A DNA stretch of 64,000 nucleotides from Rotaria macrura (lineage: Eukaryota > Rotifera > Eurotatoria > Philodinida > Philodinidae): positions 310,001 through 374,000 of the forward strand of contig OENT01000005.1 of the NCBI GenBank assembly GCA_900239685.1. Direction: 5' to 3'. The notes under the pieces are model-generated. The model made no database searches. It was not told the DNA's origin and was given only the letters and a program-made list of their open reading frames with translations. Each line of letters starts with the position of its first letter. Within the stretch, counting starts at the first letter, position 1. Shown piece after piece: positions 14,401 to 26,307 of the stretch. The position numbers and the translations under genes are program-made.

Positions 14401-17400
14401 GTTGTTGAGTCAATCTATACATACATTCATTCATTCATCTATCTTATGTGTGGTGTTCAGCATTCGTCACTTAATTGCATTGCACACCACGCGCCTGTCT
14501 GTCTGTTTGTTTGTTTGTGTACAGAGAAAGAAGGGTACGCCCGTGAAACAGACGTATTGGATTAGTAATCAAAACATACAGGGTGTTCATTTTATATGTA
14601 CATGTACGTTGTTGAATGGCGGTCTATAGTTTTCTTTTACATTCAAGGATGATCAGATAACCGTTGAGATAGAACATGATTGTCTCAAGTGACTATAACA
14701 TAACTTGTTTCATCGCTTTCCTGCAGAGATCATAGATATATATATATGTGTGAGTTTGATTTTTGCGATGTTATTCTACTATATACATATATATATATAT
14801 TGATATAGATAGATGCGAAAGCATCTCTTGAATGATTCGTTAAATCGATACTTATTTTGCATCTTTTTATGCAAGTACTTGAATATTTATAATACTCATT
14901 ATCAGAAGTTTTGAATACGAAAAAAAAACACTGATTTTGTACAATTATGCAATATTAAATATGCTTTTTAATAAAAAATTTTGAATAAAATTTAGATTCT
15001 TAATAATGAATTTTTTCTCTGCTAATGATCTATTTAGAACTATCCAAGCCATTAAGGACTTATTGTTGAATGAAAGACACAAAAACGTCATTCTGATGTA
15101 CATAGGAAACGGATGATATCATTCCAATGAACACGAACATCCTTGTCTGAAAAGAGAAAATCTAAAACTAAATATAATATGTAATTTTTTTAAATTTGTT
15201 TCGATGGCATTAGATGTCCTCGGCTAAGTGTCCATCTGTGCGACGTATACAAACGACTTTTCAGTGCTCACATCTTAAGGCTATAGTAGCGGCTGTATTC
15301 TCTTATTTCTTTTAATGTGTTTATATTCGTCGTTTTTTTGGTATAGTATATGTATGTGGCTGCATATATATGTGTGTGTGTATGTATTTGTGTCTGTTCG
15401 TAGGGTGTAGAACCCTTGCGGCATCTTGATCGTTTTGAGATAGACGGACCTTGACTAAAATAATTTTTTTCCTTTTAATTAGATTCCTTTTTTTTGCAAC
15501 TCTCTTCTTTCGAGACATAGAAAGAAGAGTACTTGAAGTTCAACGAAAAGAAATCAAAACAAAAATGCATATGCACTTTATTTTTGTTTGCATGTTATAG
15601 GCCATATCAAGACGGTTCATTGGTCTTTGAAGTACGTTTAGGTGACGTTATGGATCTTATATGTCCATTTTATGATGAACAACAATCTTACATGACGAGC
15701 GAACTAGAACAATATGATATATATCGAGTACGTATTTTGCAATATTTATTTTATTAAAATAATACGTAATGATATGAAAAATTTTTTTTTTATTCAGGTA
15801 ACTGAAAACGAATATGAAAAATGTAATATTAATCTGTTTGGTAATGATCCCATGACACGTCGTATTATAACATGTAACAGTCCGTATGAGATTATGAAAT
15901 ATACGCTGAATTTCCGTTCTTATTTGCCAATCCCTAATGGATTTGAATTTCGTCCAAATCAAACTTACTATTTTCTTTCAACATCATCAAGTCATCAACA
16001 ATGTAACAAACTTAAAATTCTTGTACATGATTATTGTAAGTGTACATCTTCACTTTATCGTTTCTAACTAGATAAGACAACGAAGTCGATGTCTTGCCTC
16101 ATTGCATTTGCGGACATTCATGTATATATATATATACATGTATATATGAGCCGACATGATTGTGTAATACGACCGATGAAATGTAATCGAATCATGCTAG
16201 ATTCGATACATCTTGCTCGAGCGCGTCTGTACTGATTATTTGAGAGAAGGAAAAAGTGAATGACTAGACAAATTCAATAGTGACCATACTCACATATTCA
16301 TCGATTAGCATGCTTATAATTAGTTGTATCGCTTTTTTTTCTAAGAAAAAAACATGGTTTACAGTTGTCTTCGATATAAGTATGAAAATTAGAATTTCTT
16401 TATTCTATCTCAACAAGTTTCATCTTATGAAATAATAGAAACTACTAAGCAAAACTGTAATTGATGATTTTTGATAGATTAAGATAATGTATCTATTGAT
16501 CGATTGGACTTCCTGTTGACCACGCCTTTTGTTTCAATTGTGTGAGAGTCATATGATTCATGTTATGGATCACTGGCATGACGGCGGCGATGATGACTGC
16601 ATCAGATTAGACAAGAAATATAGTCGTGCAAATTTCGCGGTTTCTTTTGAATATTTTTGATTGTTTCTATTACTGATACTATATACATACATGAGTTCAT
16701 CATCAGACAAAAGATAGTTGTGTTATTTCTTTACACAACGTAAGAGATCGATTTCTCGTTGATCAAATAACCAGCAAACGTATTGTCTGAATTAATTACA
16801 ATCATATGAAAATCAATAATTCGAGTGCGATACAGACGTCATGTGATCGTTAAATTGTTCTTTTATTATACATAGAATACAAATAGATGTGCAAACTTTA
16901 TTTCCTATTTTTTCGAACATTCAATGTGAGCAATTGAATTCATACAAGATTATTTATATTATTCTATCTGCACTAGACCGGTACATTTGGATGAAGAATG
17001 CTGTCTATCATGAGATTTCTAGTTACTGCTGATCAACTTAGCTAATGAGATGCATAACACTAAGTAGTCAAATATCGTATCCCCTACTAGTACAACAACA
17101 AAAGCTCTTTGAATCGTTCAATATACAAACCTATGAAAGGTGCCAGTTACATCTATAAAACATTCTTCGATTAGAGGCAAGTCATTGGTAATAATAAAAG
17201 ATGTAATAGACCAAAAGAAAATCGATGAATGAAACTATGCACACTGAATGTAGTATTACGACTCACATGTTCGTAGAATGTTTCTCGTATTGTTCGTTTC
17301 TTTTCTTCCTTCTTGTTGCTTTGTGCATCACATATTACAAACCTTTCTCTTTTTTATTTCATCTACCACTTAATGGTAGCATATAATATGTATGCATTCA

Positions 17401-18990
17401 TTAACATCTCAGAACTATGAAAAATACAACGAAAAAACTAGAAATCCCATATGATTGAGAATATCAGCAACATGAATAAAATACAATAAAAGAAGTTTTA
17501 CATTACTGCTAATGGATTCTTTTACTAACTTTGTTACAAGATAATATGGTTCCAATTACGGAAACTTGGAGTTGAGCGCGTACATTTCAAATACTAATTA
17601 TGAACTACTTCAGGTTCAATCCCTGCTTTAGACTACGTGTCTTCAATATGTTCTAGTTTTAGAAGAACTGAAATTATTTTTATAAAGTCTATTAAAATAT
17701 GGAAATTCTTCATTTGCTTTCAGTGAAGACACATCCTAGTAACTTTAACTTCTGATTATCATTATAGCTCGCAGTGCAAATATAAGAAAATTAAGTTTCT
17801 AGTCTTTTTTAAGAGGAGTGTTTTTCAAGAAGTAAGTAATCACCTTTGTTGGATGATACAAGTTTCTAGATTAAAGGAAATTTCAAGCATGTTTATTATG
17901 TTCCCTGTGCCTTGGGATTCTGCAAATAATATTTTTTTTCGGCATTCAATATACACGTACAGTAATTTCACAGAATAGTTCAGCAATATCAAAAATATCA
18001 GACAGAAAGACATGCTTTCCTAGAAAGTATGAAACCTGCTTACGAGTTTGGTTCGTGTGTACACCGATTTCATGAAAATAAAAGAGGAGTATAATGAATT
18101 TTTACTATCTATTTAGATCGTCTATCAGTATCCACAACAACATTATCGTTCTCTAATGATCGCGGACGAAAACCAATATCATTTTCTCATTACTCTCATC
18201 ATCGATATGGATCATCATCTTCATCTATCGATAAAAATGATCATAATGATATCTACCGTCCATTGCTAAATGCTATTAAGGTACAGCGTCATAGTGATGC
18301 ATCTTCTATCAACTGGATCACTGAAGGACCACATCGAGACAGTAATACTGGTTAGTATTTGATTTCTTGGCTTTTATTTTGTTTCGCTAAGCTTATACCA
18401 GCGTCTAATCGAACAGCTAAGTTTGATTTAGTTTAAACGTGTATTCGGTTGAAAGTTTTGAGATCGAAGAGTGAATTCTAGTCCTGAAATTAATGTTGAA
18501 TACTTGGCTTTTATCATGTTTATGAACTATTTTAAAAATTGCTAACATTCACTCCGATAAAAAATGATTTAAAAATTAAAAAGTGTGATGGAAACTTCAT
18601 ATGTAGCTTCAGAAAATTCCTGATTCATGTATCCATTCATGAATTGACGATGCGCAATAAAAAGTATAATCTCGATGTTATAGTTCATCAAAAAATCAAC
18701 ATACTTTTCCACTGTCGTTTATTTAAGAAAAATATTCATTTGAATCATAGTGCAAAGCGTAGACTTTGAATTCAGGCAGGCAGATATAAATATATATATA
18801 GATATATATTGGATAGGTGTTTTTGAATTTCCTTATTTTTCTTTATTTTTTAGATAAAAGTTATCGAACAACAAATTTAATTGGAACATCACCTCCACCA
18901 TCACAAATGTTTAGTCTTGCATTGAGCTCTTCTTCAATGAGATTGTCGATATCATATATTCTTGTATTTTTTCTACTTTCGTTAAGATGA
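11492..18990 (+). CDS. Ephrin, GPI-anchored (Eph receptor ligand)
   Basis: Five exons: 11492-11607, 15601-15727, 15798-16035, 18117-18350 and 18854-18990. All are GT-AG with matching phases (2, 0, 1, 1), giving 283 residues. Exon 1 encodes a signal peptide (MAKIIFIELFLSLW...) followed by VIYWNQTSFK, the usual start of the ephrin fold. Exon 2 gives EVRLGDVMDLICP. Exon 3 gives EYEKCNI, IITCNSP, FEFRPNQTYYFLSTSS and QQCNKLKILVHDYC, so the conserved core cysteines are present. Exon 4 is a Ser/His-rich stalk. The C terminus ends in a hydrophobic tail (ISYILVFFLLSLR) preceded by small residues, which fits a GPI-attachment signal (class A type) rather than a cytoplasmic tail. Ephrins are membrane-tethered guidance ligands for Eph receptor tyrosine kinases. 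Intron 1 is 4.0 kb. An alternative first exon lies inside it at 13764-13876. The family call is secure; exon 1 was found by phase and motif, without transcript support. Confidence 0.9.
13764..13876 (+). CDS. Alternative first exon of the ephrin gene
   Basis: An ATG at 13764 opens a frame encoding a signal-peptide-like start (MFINELLVVSILLLIFITR) and then PFYWNQTTF, ending in AG before a GTAAAA donor. The phase is 2, the same as exon 11492-11607, so it splices in frame to 15601 and gives ...YWNQTTFR-PYQDGSL. The other exon gives ...YWNQTSFK-PYQDGSL. The product would be 282 residues with a different signal peptide and a different first strand of the ephrin domain. Because each exon has its own ATG, alternative promoters are more likely than cassette splicing. 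It could also be a decaying duplicate, but frame, motif and donor are all intact. Confidence 0.75.
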
Positions 18991-21900
18991 TGTAGAAAAT
19001 TTTGTCAATGTTTTCTTTTTTTTTCTTTTCTTGACACCGGTGTTCATGAAATTTTTTTTATAATGGAAATACTGTTATGTTGAAAGAAGATCTTCGTTTA
19101 TATACTTATTGTGTGTTGAACAAATGGTTGAAATAATAACTTTTTTTTTGTTTCTTGCTTTTCTTTTTGTTCGTCATTTTTTTAAACTTTAATTCACCTT
19201 AAATTGCACAGAAAATAAAATAAAAGAACAACTTATGTTTTCTATTTGTGTAATTAGAAAATATGAATTGACTGCTTTCACCTTGTCGTTGGATTAAAAA
19301 AGTTAGATGTAAACTTTGTAACATCAAACGAAATCGTAAGAAAAACACTAGTTCTAGTGATACACTCAAGCATTGAGTCATCATTTGGTATAATGTATGC
19401 CAGCTGTTACCGATACTAGACTTTTTTTCTCTAGTACTATAATTATTAATACTATACAAGGTAGCAAGATTTTGAAAAGATTTTATTCTGCAACTTTTTT
19501 TCACATAAAACTAGTTTTCGTGGATTCATGTAAAATCATTGATGAAATCTTACAGAATCTCACAATCACATTTTTACGCTGGCATTTGTTTACGTGAGTG
19601 TCATGAAGAATCTTAAAATGAAAATATTTGCTTAAATAAAGTTAAGACTGATCGTCCCGATGAATATTGATATAAGATATACAGTATTGTGACCAGTTGA
19701 ATATGTTCGATGACTTAAGGAAACGCATAAATAGTGACTTTGTAAGTGCGCATCATTCATCGTTGTTCTCACTGTCATTAGAATCAGTATTGTAAACAAG
19801 TGGACACAGGATGATATGTCCTAATTTTTTCTTCGAAGTTAAAAGAACTATTGAAACTTAAGTAAAATAATAATGGACCGACAAAAATTTTTAGCAATAC
19901 GCTGGTATTATATTCCATGAGTTCCATGCTATAATAAAAAAAGGCATAGGTGTAGAAAAAAAATGTACACTCCATAAAAATGTCGATGATATTAAGAATT
20001 CTGTGAACAGCATTTGTGATAACGTCTATGAATTGATTTTTATTCTTTCGAACAACTATCTAATTTACAAGTAGGTGACTCAACAAGCTTGAAGAAATTA
20101 CTTTTTTCCTCTAAGTATACTATCAATATCTTCTTGTTTATTTACTAACCTATCATGTACACGAGCGCTCATTCCCAAACTTGTATAAGTAACCTTGAAT
20201 CACTACAACATTTTGTAAATATGTCGGCAAATTTTTTAGATACTATTTAGATTATTACTACGTCGTAAATACTTAGAAGTATTCATACTGCTGAAACTTA
20301 TTATTACAAATACATTGTAACTATCCTCTATTGACGAAAGCCGACAGATCCTTTTGAAGTATAATTGATGAGAGATTTATTGCGTCGTTCCTAACATTTT
20401 GGAATACTCTTGAAAACAATTTAATGTAATTATAAAAATCTCACTGAACCTCTACTCCCACAAGCATATTTTTAACTTAAAAGAATAGCATTAGAAAACA
20501 AAAAATTTATCGTCATCATTTCAATTATCATTCATAGTTTTTTACGGCAAGAGGCAAAGTGAACGATTAACTTTATTTTTGAATTTAGCTTACCCGATCG
20601 AAAGATTTGAAATGTCATTCGTAATATGAGTTTTGCACTTCTTGTCGTTTCAAACAATAGGATCGATTGTAAAATTTGTTAATATGTGTTGTTCGTATAA
20701 GAGTCCTGCATGATAAAATACGATACAATACTCGGTGTAGTTGGTCACGTAAGCGTAATTCATGCGTGAATCGATCGACATTTATAGTGACACTGTCTTT
20801 CGTTTTACACTCGTGAATATATCATAAACCATACGTCTATGAATGACGTGGATTATATTTTTTTGAATAAATCGATCTATTTGAAACAGTCGTTTTTTCT
20901 CTTTCTGTGCTATTTGCCTATGATGTTATGTATGTATAGGATAGATATACATTGATTAGTGCATACATGACTGTTTCATGTCAAATCATAGAAGGACAAC
21001 GGCCTGTGAAGTAATAAAAAAGAGACTATTAACGAAGAACGTTTGAATAGCTAGAGGCGGCGATAGAGCGAATAGTCAAGGGTATCTAACGTTTTCTAAA
21101 CTTACTCGAATTAACTTCTGATGATAGCTTGACTTTATGCGAACTTATCATGTACATTCTGTTACATGGAACATCAAGTTAGTTCATCAAACATACGTGA
21201 TTAGTGCATTCAAGTAGTTAGAGATCATTTCATAGGATGCATCTATCAATTCGGTTTTCCATAATGACTTCGCACTGTTCGTATTATTCCATTTCTACAT
21301 AAGATATTCATTGAGTTAAATGCATTTAAGAAATCAAATCTTAGTCATTCCTTAGAATTCGGTTTTATTTTCTAACTAATTGATGTTTTCTCATGTGATA
21401 TATATATTTGTTTCAGGCGAGTTGCAGTGACTTCTGAGAGGAAATCGTGGAAATCGGTGGTATATAACTCGATACAAAAGGATGAATTTACTTCGATATC
21501 TGCAAGTTACAAAACTGTTGCTCTTATGCTTATCTAGAAGGAAATATCCACAAGAGTGAATGACACGAAACTGATTCACTTAAATTCAATGCATAACGAT
21601 TCGTTACACGACAAAAGTAATTGAAGAAAAATCGAGTGTGCAACCACATAATTAATGTTCAGTCTTATTTTTCTAATGTTGCTCATATTACTTTTCGTGT
21701 CGATGTATTTTACATAGTATTTATATAGAACTATGTTGATTCAACCCTTAAAATCTAAAAGAACAAGGTAAATTTATACCTGAAAATCTTACTATGTAGT
21801 TTATGTGTGTTCGAATCTGTACTATGCGCATATGTTGCTTTATTCAATGAAGGCAGGAATCTTCATAAAGATATCAAGTAAAGATCACAATGACCTGTAA

Positions 21901-22754
21901 AGGCACCAATCATTTCTACAACGATGTCATACTTTCTAATTTTTGCGCCTAGTATTAAAAAACTCTTCGAGATTTATGAAGTTTGTTTGCTAAGCAGTAT
22001 ACTATGGGATTTGAAGATATCAGTAGTTACAGTTCTCTAGTTCATTGGAAAATAATGACAGAATACTAGAACACTAGCTAGTATCACATAGTTTAGAGTT
22101 GATTGTTTCAATGATGGTCGTTCAACTCGATCGATAGACAGAGAAAAGGGCGTGAAAATATCGTTACTATCAATGTTTCTTTTGTAGCATAGACCATTCG
22201 AATATATAGTAGTCTTTTTTGTTGATGCAACAATACGTATGTTCAGGAAAACAATATCAAGAGAAAGAGCGCGAGAGCTACAACTATCTGACTACTTATG
22301 ATCACACCAATGTTGTCCTGTAGAGATTAATCATGAAATATCAGAAGAAAGTTAGAAGACTCAGCAGAGTGATAGCGTTTGCCGGGCGTGCCGTTTCAAT
22401 CTTTAGTACACTGTATTCATCTACTGCTATGTAATAAACAATAAAGTGATGCCGTTGAAAAAGAAAAATATTTTTTTGTAATACAGAAGAATCTTGGTAA
22501 ATAGCCTACAATAGAATGGTAGTTACTCGAAATTATGAATAGATCATTAAAATATCGTAAAGTTAATATTGTCTTCTTGAAGAAAAAACGAATCGTATTG
22601 ATTGATTTCGAACTCGCTCATATTGTGACTGTTTCATGTATCGTTATCTTTAAAATAAAACATTTCATTCCACAATAGCTACAAAAACGTTCTATTCGAA
22701 ATCAACAGTAAAACAAAGAAAACAAATTGTATGTACTGGAAACAATAATAATTT
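18991..22754. other. Intergenic stretch between ephrin and SerRS
   Basis: After the presumed ephrin 3' UTR, no exon with coding character or paired splice sites was found on either strand. Short frames here (for example 19199-19504 and 21391-21579 on the minus strand) lack recognisable motifs. Nothing resembling a tRNA or a transposon terminal repeat was noticed. Confidence 0.5.
19214..19219 (+). terminator. Possible poly(A) signal of the ephrin gene
   Basis: AATAAA lies about 220 bp downstream of the ephrin stop codon at 18988-18990, the first canonical hexamer seen there. In an AT-rich region such hexamers also occur by chance. Confidence 0.3.
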
Positions 22755-25700
22755 TCAACTGAGAAATTTAATCCATTGTGTACTTGGCGTTGATGAACTT
22801 TTAGAAATAAACTCTCGATTGCCCATGAAAGCTCGCAGAGGTATCGGTATTTGAATTTGTTTTGTTTCCTATTAATCAAAAGATTTCATTAAAAAACTCA
22901 AGTGATTCAAATGCTTTTCTTTACCGGGTTCCAATTAGATTCAATAATAGCAGTAAGCATACGAGGTATAGCCATCGCCGTTCCATTCAACTAGATGAAA
23001 ACAAACAACTCTTGATTGAAATAACAAGCAATTCATTTTCACATACCGTATGAACAAATCGTTCATTACCATTATCATCGATAAATTTGATGTGAAGACG
23101 ACGTGATTGAAAATCAATACAATTCGAAGCACTACTAATCTATTTAAATAGAGACGTGTTCAGTGGAAAAGTTCGAAGATATGCATCAATATAACTAACT
23201 TCACCATAGAATTCTTTTGCTGGCATCCAAGTTTCAATATCATATTTTCGATATGCCGATAGACCAAGTTCTTCCGATGGCATATCTAATATTCTAGAGT
23301 AGTGAAACATGAAAAGCAAAAGTTAATTGTACTAAATTAAAAAGCACAACAACTATGAATAAACCTAAAATGTAATCCAAGTTCTTCGAACATTAATGTT
23401 TCTAGTCGAACGATTTCATGGTGCATTTCTTGTGACAATTTTTCATCATCAATTGTAACAGCAAACATTTCAACTTTGGTGAATTCATGTACACGATATA
23501 GATTGCCTTCACTTTTACCACCAGGTAATTCAGCTCGATAACAACGGCTACATGCAGCTAGTCTATAAAATAAAATATTCAATAATAAGTATATGAAGAA
23601 TGTCTCGAAAGTTTCCATTCAAATTAAAAAGACATTTCCATTCATTGAAAGAGCTTTTGAAAAGAAGAGAATAGTTTTTTCATCGCTTCTACTAAAGTAA
23701 GATATTTCGATTGTTTAATTTTTCTTCATCTGTGTGCATCATTTTGAAATCAATCATCACGAGAATTCATAGATATTATTAACACATACTCATATAATCA
23801 TCTCTTGGAGTAGAACGAGTAGGAATCGATGCAAAATTTAAATTAATATATTTGAAAGTTCATTCTCTCTATTACTTCGTCATCAAAGTCAAAAGATGGC
23901 TTATGATAAAAATTCCAAGGATAAACTATGGCATAAATAAATAAATAAAATTCTCAAACAATCTTTTAAAATATCACATTTCAACACGGTTTTCATAGTT
24001 CTGTGTCCTTACTTCAATGGTAGTTCATCTTTGCGAAATGTATTATGTTTGAGTAAACCGGCTAAAGGCATTTCAGATGTACCAGCTAGACAGTATCGAC
24101 CGAATTCTTCACCATAATCTAATTGATAAACTTGTGATCGTCTACCTCGAGTTGGAAATCCACATGATTCCTGATCAAAACATACACATAGAAAAAATTA
24201 ACAAAAATATGTCTATTTTTGAAAAACAAATATTACAATAATTCCTCGATGAATTATATCAGGAACAGAAACCATTTTAAAACCCTAGTAGAAAACAAAA
24301 ACAAAACAAAAACTTGTATTCGTAGGTAAGTTTAACAGAACAAAATAATAAATCCTTACGTTTTCAGTTAGTTTTTCAAACGCATAATACATTAAAGCTC
24401 TTTCTAAACGAGCAAAATCACCAAATAATGCATAAGCTCCGCGAAAAGAAACATGGCCCATATTTCTATTAAAAGAGAAAATTATCATGAGATTCTTTGG
24501 TACGATCGAAATCGAATTTACTGAAATTTCCTCTCTGCAATCTTGCATTTTTCCTATGCATTTCCATATATTACTTTTCGTATTGAACTTTAAATTTAAA
24601 TAAATCTGAGAAACTCCTAGTTCGTTAAAACCAAAAAATATCAAACAGGTTAAGAATCAGAACAATCATTTCCAAGAAAATCAAAGATAAACATTATTCG
24701 AATTACACGAAAACATCACATTAAATTTTGTAGTTAAAAATTAAAACTATTTTTCGTTGAATTTTAATTTGATGTAATGGATGTTAGATTTGGTCCGAAT
24801 TTTTGAAAATGGCACTCGTTCCTTTTTTCGAAGCTAGAGTTCAAATGATCAAAATCGCTGTATCTATACTTTCATTGAAAAGCTGGTATGGACTGTTTTT
24901 TATAGGAAACAAAAACGGCCAGAATCGGATTTACGAAATTAATACTACGATTGTTCATATTTGATAGGTCATCACAGTTTAGATTCTATCTAGTATTTTC
25001 TATTCCATGTCATCTGAATGTGTATTGACGAGAGATACTTGATAATTAGATAGGACTCGAACAGAAAAGTACTAAAATTCATTTGGTAGTCAGTGATTTC
25101 AAGATATATCAGTGCAGAAGACCAATGCTTTACATCACCGAATATTAAAAAATAACTAATTACTCTAATTGCATTAAATTTAATTCTTGACCGATTTGAT
25201 CGATGGTTTGTCGAGTGCCATTACTTTCTGAAAATAAAAGAACGTGCTCCAATAAAAAATTTTCTTTTCAATCTTATCGAATTTTCCTACCTGGCTTTTG
25301 TCCAACGACACGAACTGTTCGTGCTTGTTCTTGATCACCAATCGGCTAGATAGAAAAGAAAGCAAACGTACTGTATTAATATTAGACTAACACAAGACTA
25401 CCTACAACATCAGGATGTGTTGTATTCGGTAATCGTAGTGCATGATTATATAAATCCTGAATTTTAAGTTTGATTTGATCCTAATAGTTAAAATGCCAAT
25501 TAAAAATTTTGTACGAAGAGTGAATGAAATCACAGTTTACTTCGCCTTGAATTGAATCAAGTTTTTTTTCTTCTATGCGATGAAATAAATTTTGTATATC
25601 ACGATGCAGTGTAAGCTATAGGAAAATAGTAGATGTTTTAAAAATTAATGAAATAATGAATTCTCGTCTTTGTGAAAATGTTTACATACAATATGATCAA

Positions 25701-25950
25701 TATCAACGAATTCATTTTCTTTTCGTTGTTTTATATTATCTGCAATAGCTTGTAAATTTTCATTATTTAATATATAGTCCCAGTTGAGTGCAGCTGATCG
25801 AAGTTCAAGTTCAATGTATGGATTTAAACGATTTATATACGTTTTAACTTGATCCAGATACGCACGATAATCATGCCATGGATTAAATTTTGCTGTTAAA
25901 TTTGAATGAAAACGAACAGATAAACTAAATAAATACTTTAATCGATACAT
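22755..25950 (-). CDS. SARS2: Seryl-tRNA synthetase, mitochondrial type
   Basis: Thirteen minus-strand exons join in phase into 468 codons: 25950-25690, 25615-25541, 25480-25406, 25345-25291, 25227-25164, 24465-24360, 24284-24237, 24170-24013, 23562-23365, 23293-23200, 23139-23047, 22990-22925 and 22868-22755. The enzyme charges tRNA-Ser using ATP. The N-terminal part is the tRNA-binding arm, followed by the family signature [14 protein letters not shown] (about 131-144). Class II motif 2 is CYRAELPGG with [12 protein letters not shown] (R290, E292). [16 protein letters not shown] precedes motif 3, [11 protein letters not shown] (R419). The start [17 protein letters not shown] is basic, hydrophobic and lacks acids, as in a mitochondrial presequence. 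The sequence resembles the organellar branch more than cytosolic SerRS. Intron 5 (25163-24466) is unusually long at about 700 bp. Confidence 0.93.
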
Positions 25951-26307
25951 CTAGTGTGTCCTCGGATAGTAAATGTGACGCTTTTAGACAGGCAAGGCAA
26001 TGTAACAAGACGATCTTGGTAGTTTATTTATTTGACTAATCAGAACGAGCAAGACCGATAGATGGCATAATTTCATTTGAAAAAAAAATTACAAGAACAA
26101 CGAAATTGTTCGTGATCCATGCATATTCCACAGGACGATTTTTTTAATTTGAACCATGCTTTGACATTTCGAAGAAAACACGTGAGAGACGAGCGTCGAT
26201 TAAGAAAAAAGGTCGTTTTTTCTCATTAGTATCTTCTGATCACATGGTGTTGTTTAGCATAAATTAGTTCTTGTCTTCTTCGATAATCGAAAACGAAAGA
26301 AATCATT
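25951..26307. promoter_or_regulatory. Shared 357-bp divergent promoter region
   Basis: The SerRS start codon (minus) and the KEN-box gene start codon (plus) face away from each other with only 357 bp between them. Both promoters and both 5' UTRs must fit here unless there are unseen non-coding exons. No clear TATA or initiator element was picked out. Confidence 0.5.

Noticed and set aside
15657..15962. Minus-strand open frame
   Set aside because: It is the antisense shadow of ephrin exons 2-3.
17612..17627. T-arm-like sequence (CAGG TTCAATC CCTG)
   Set aside because: No matching acceptor stem, D-arm or anticodon arm could be found at tRNA spacing.
24285..24644. Minus-strand frame of 119 codons
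   Set aside because: It is SerRS exon 6 read through into the flanking introns.
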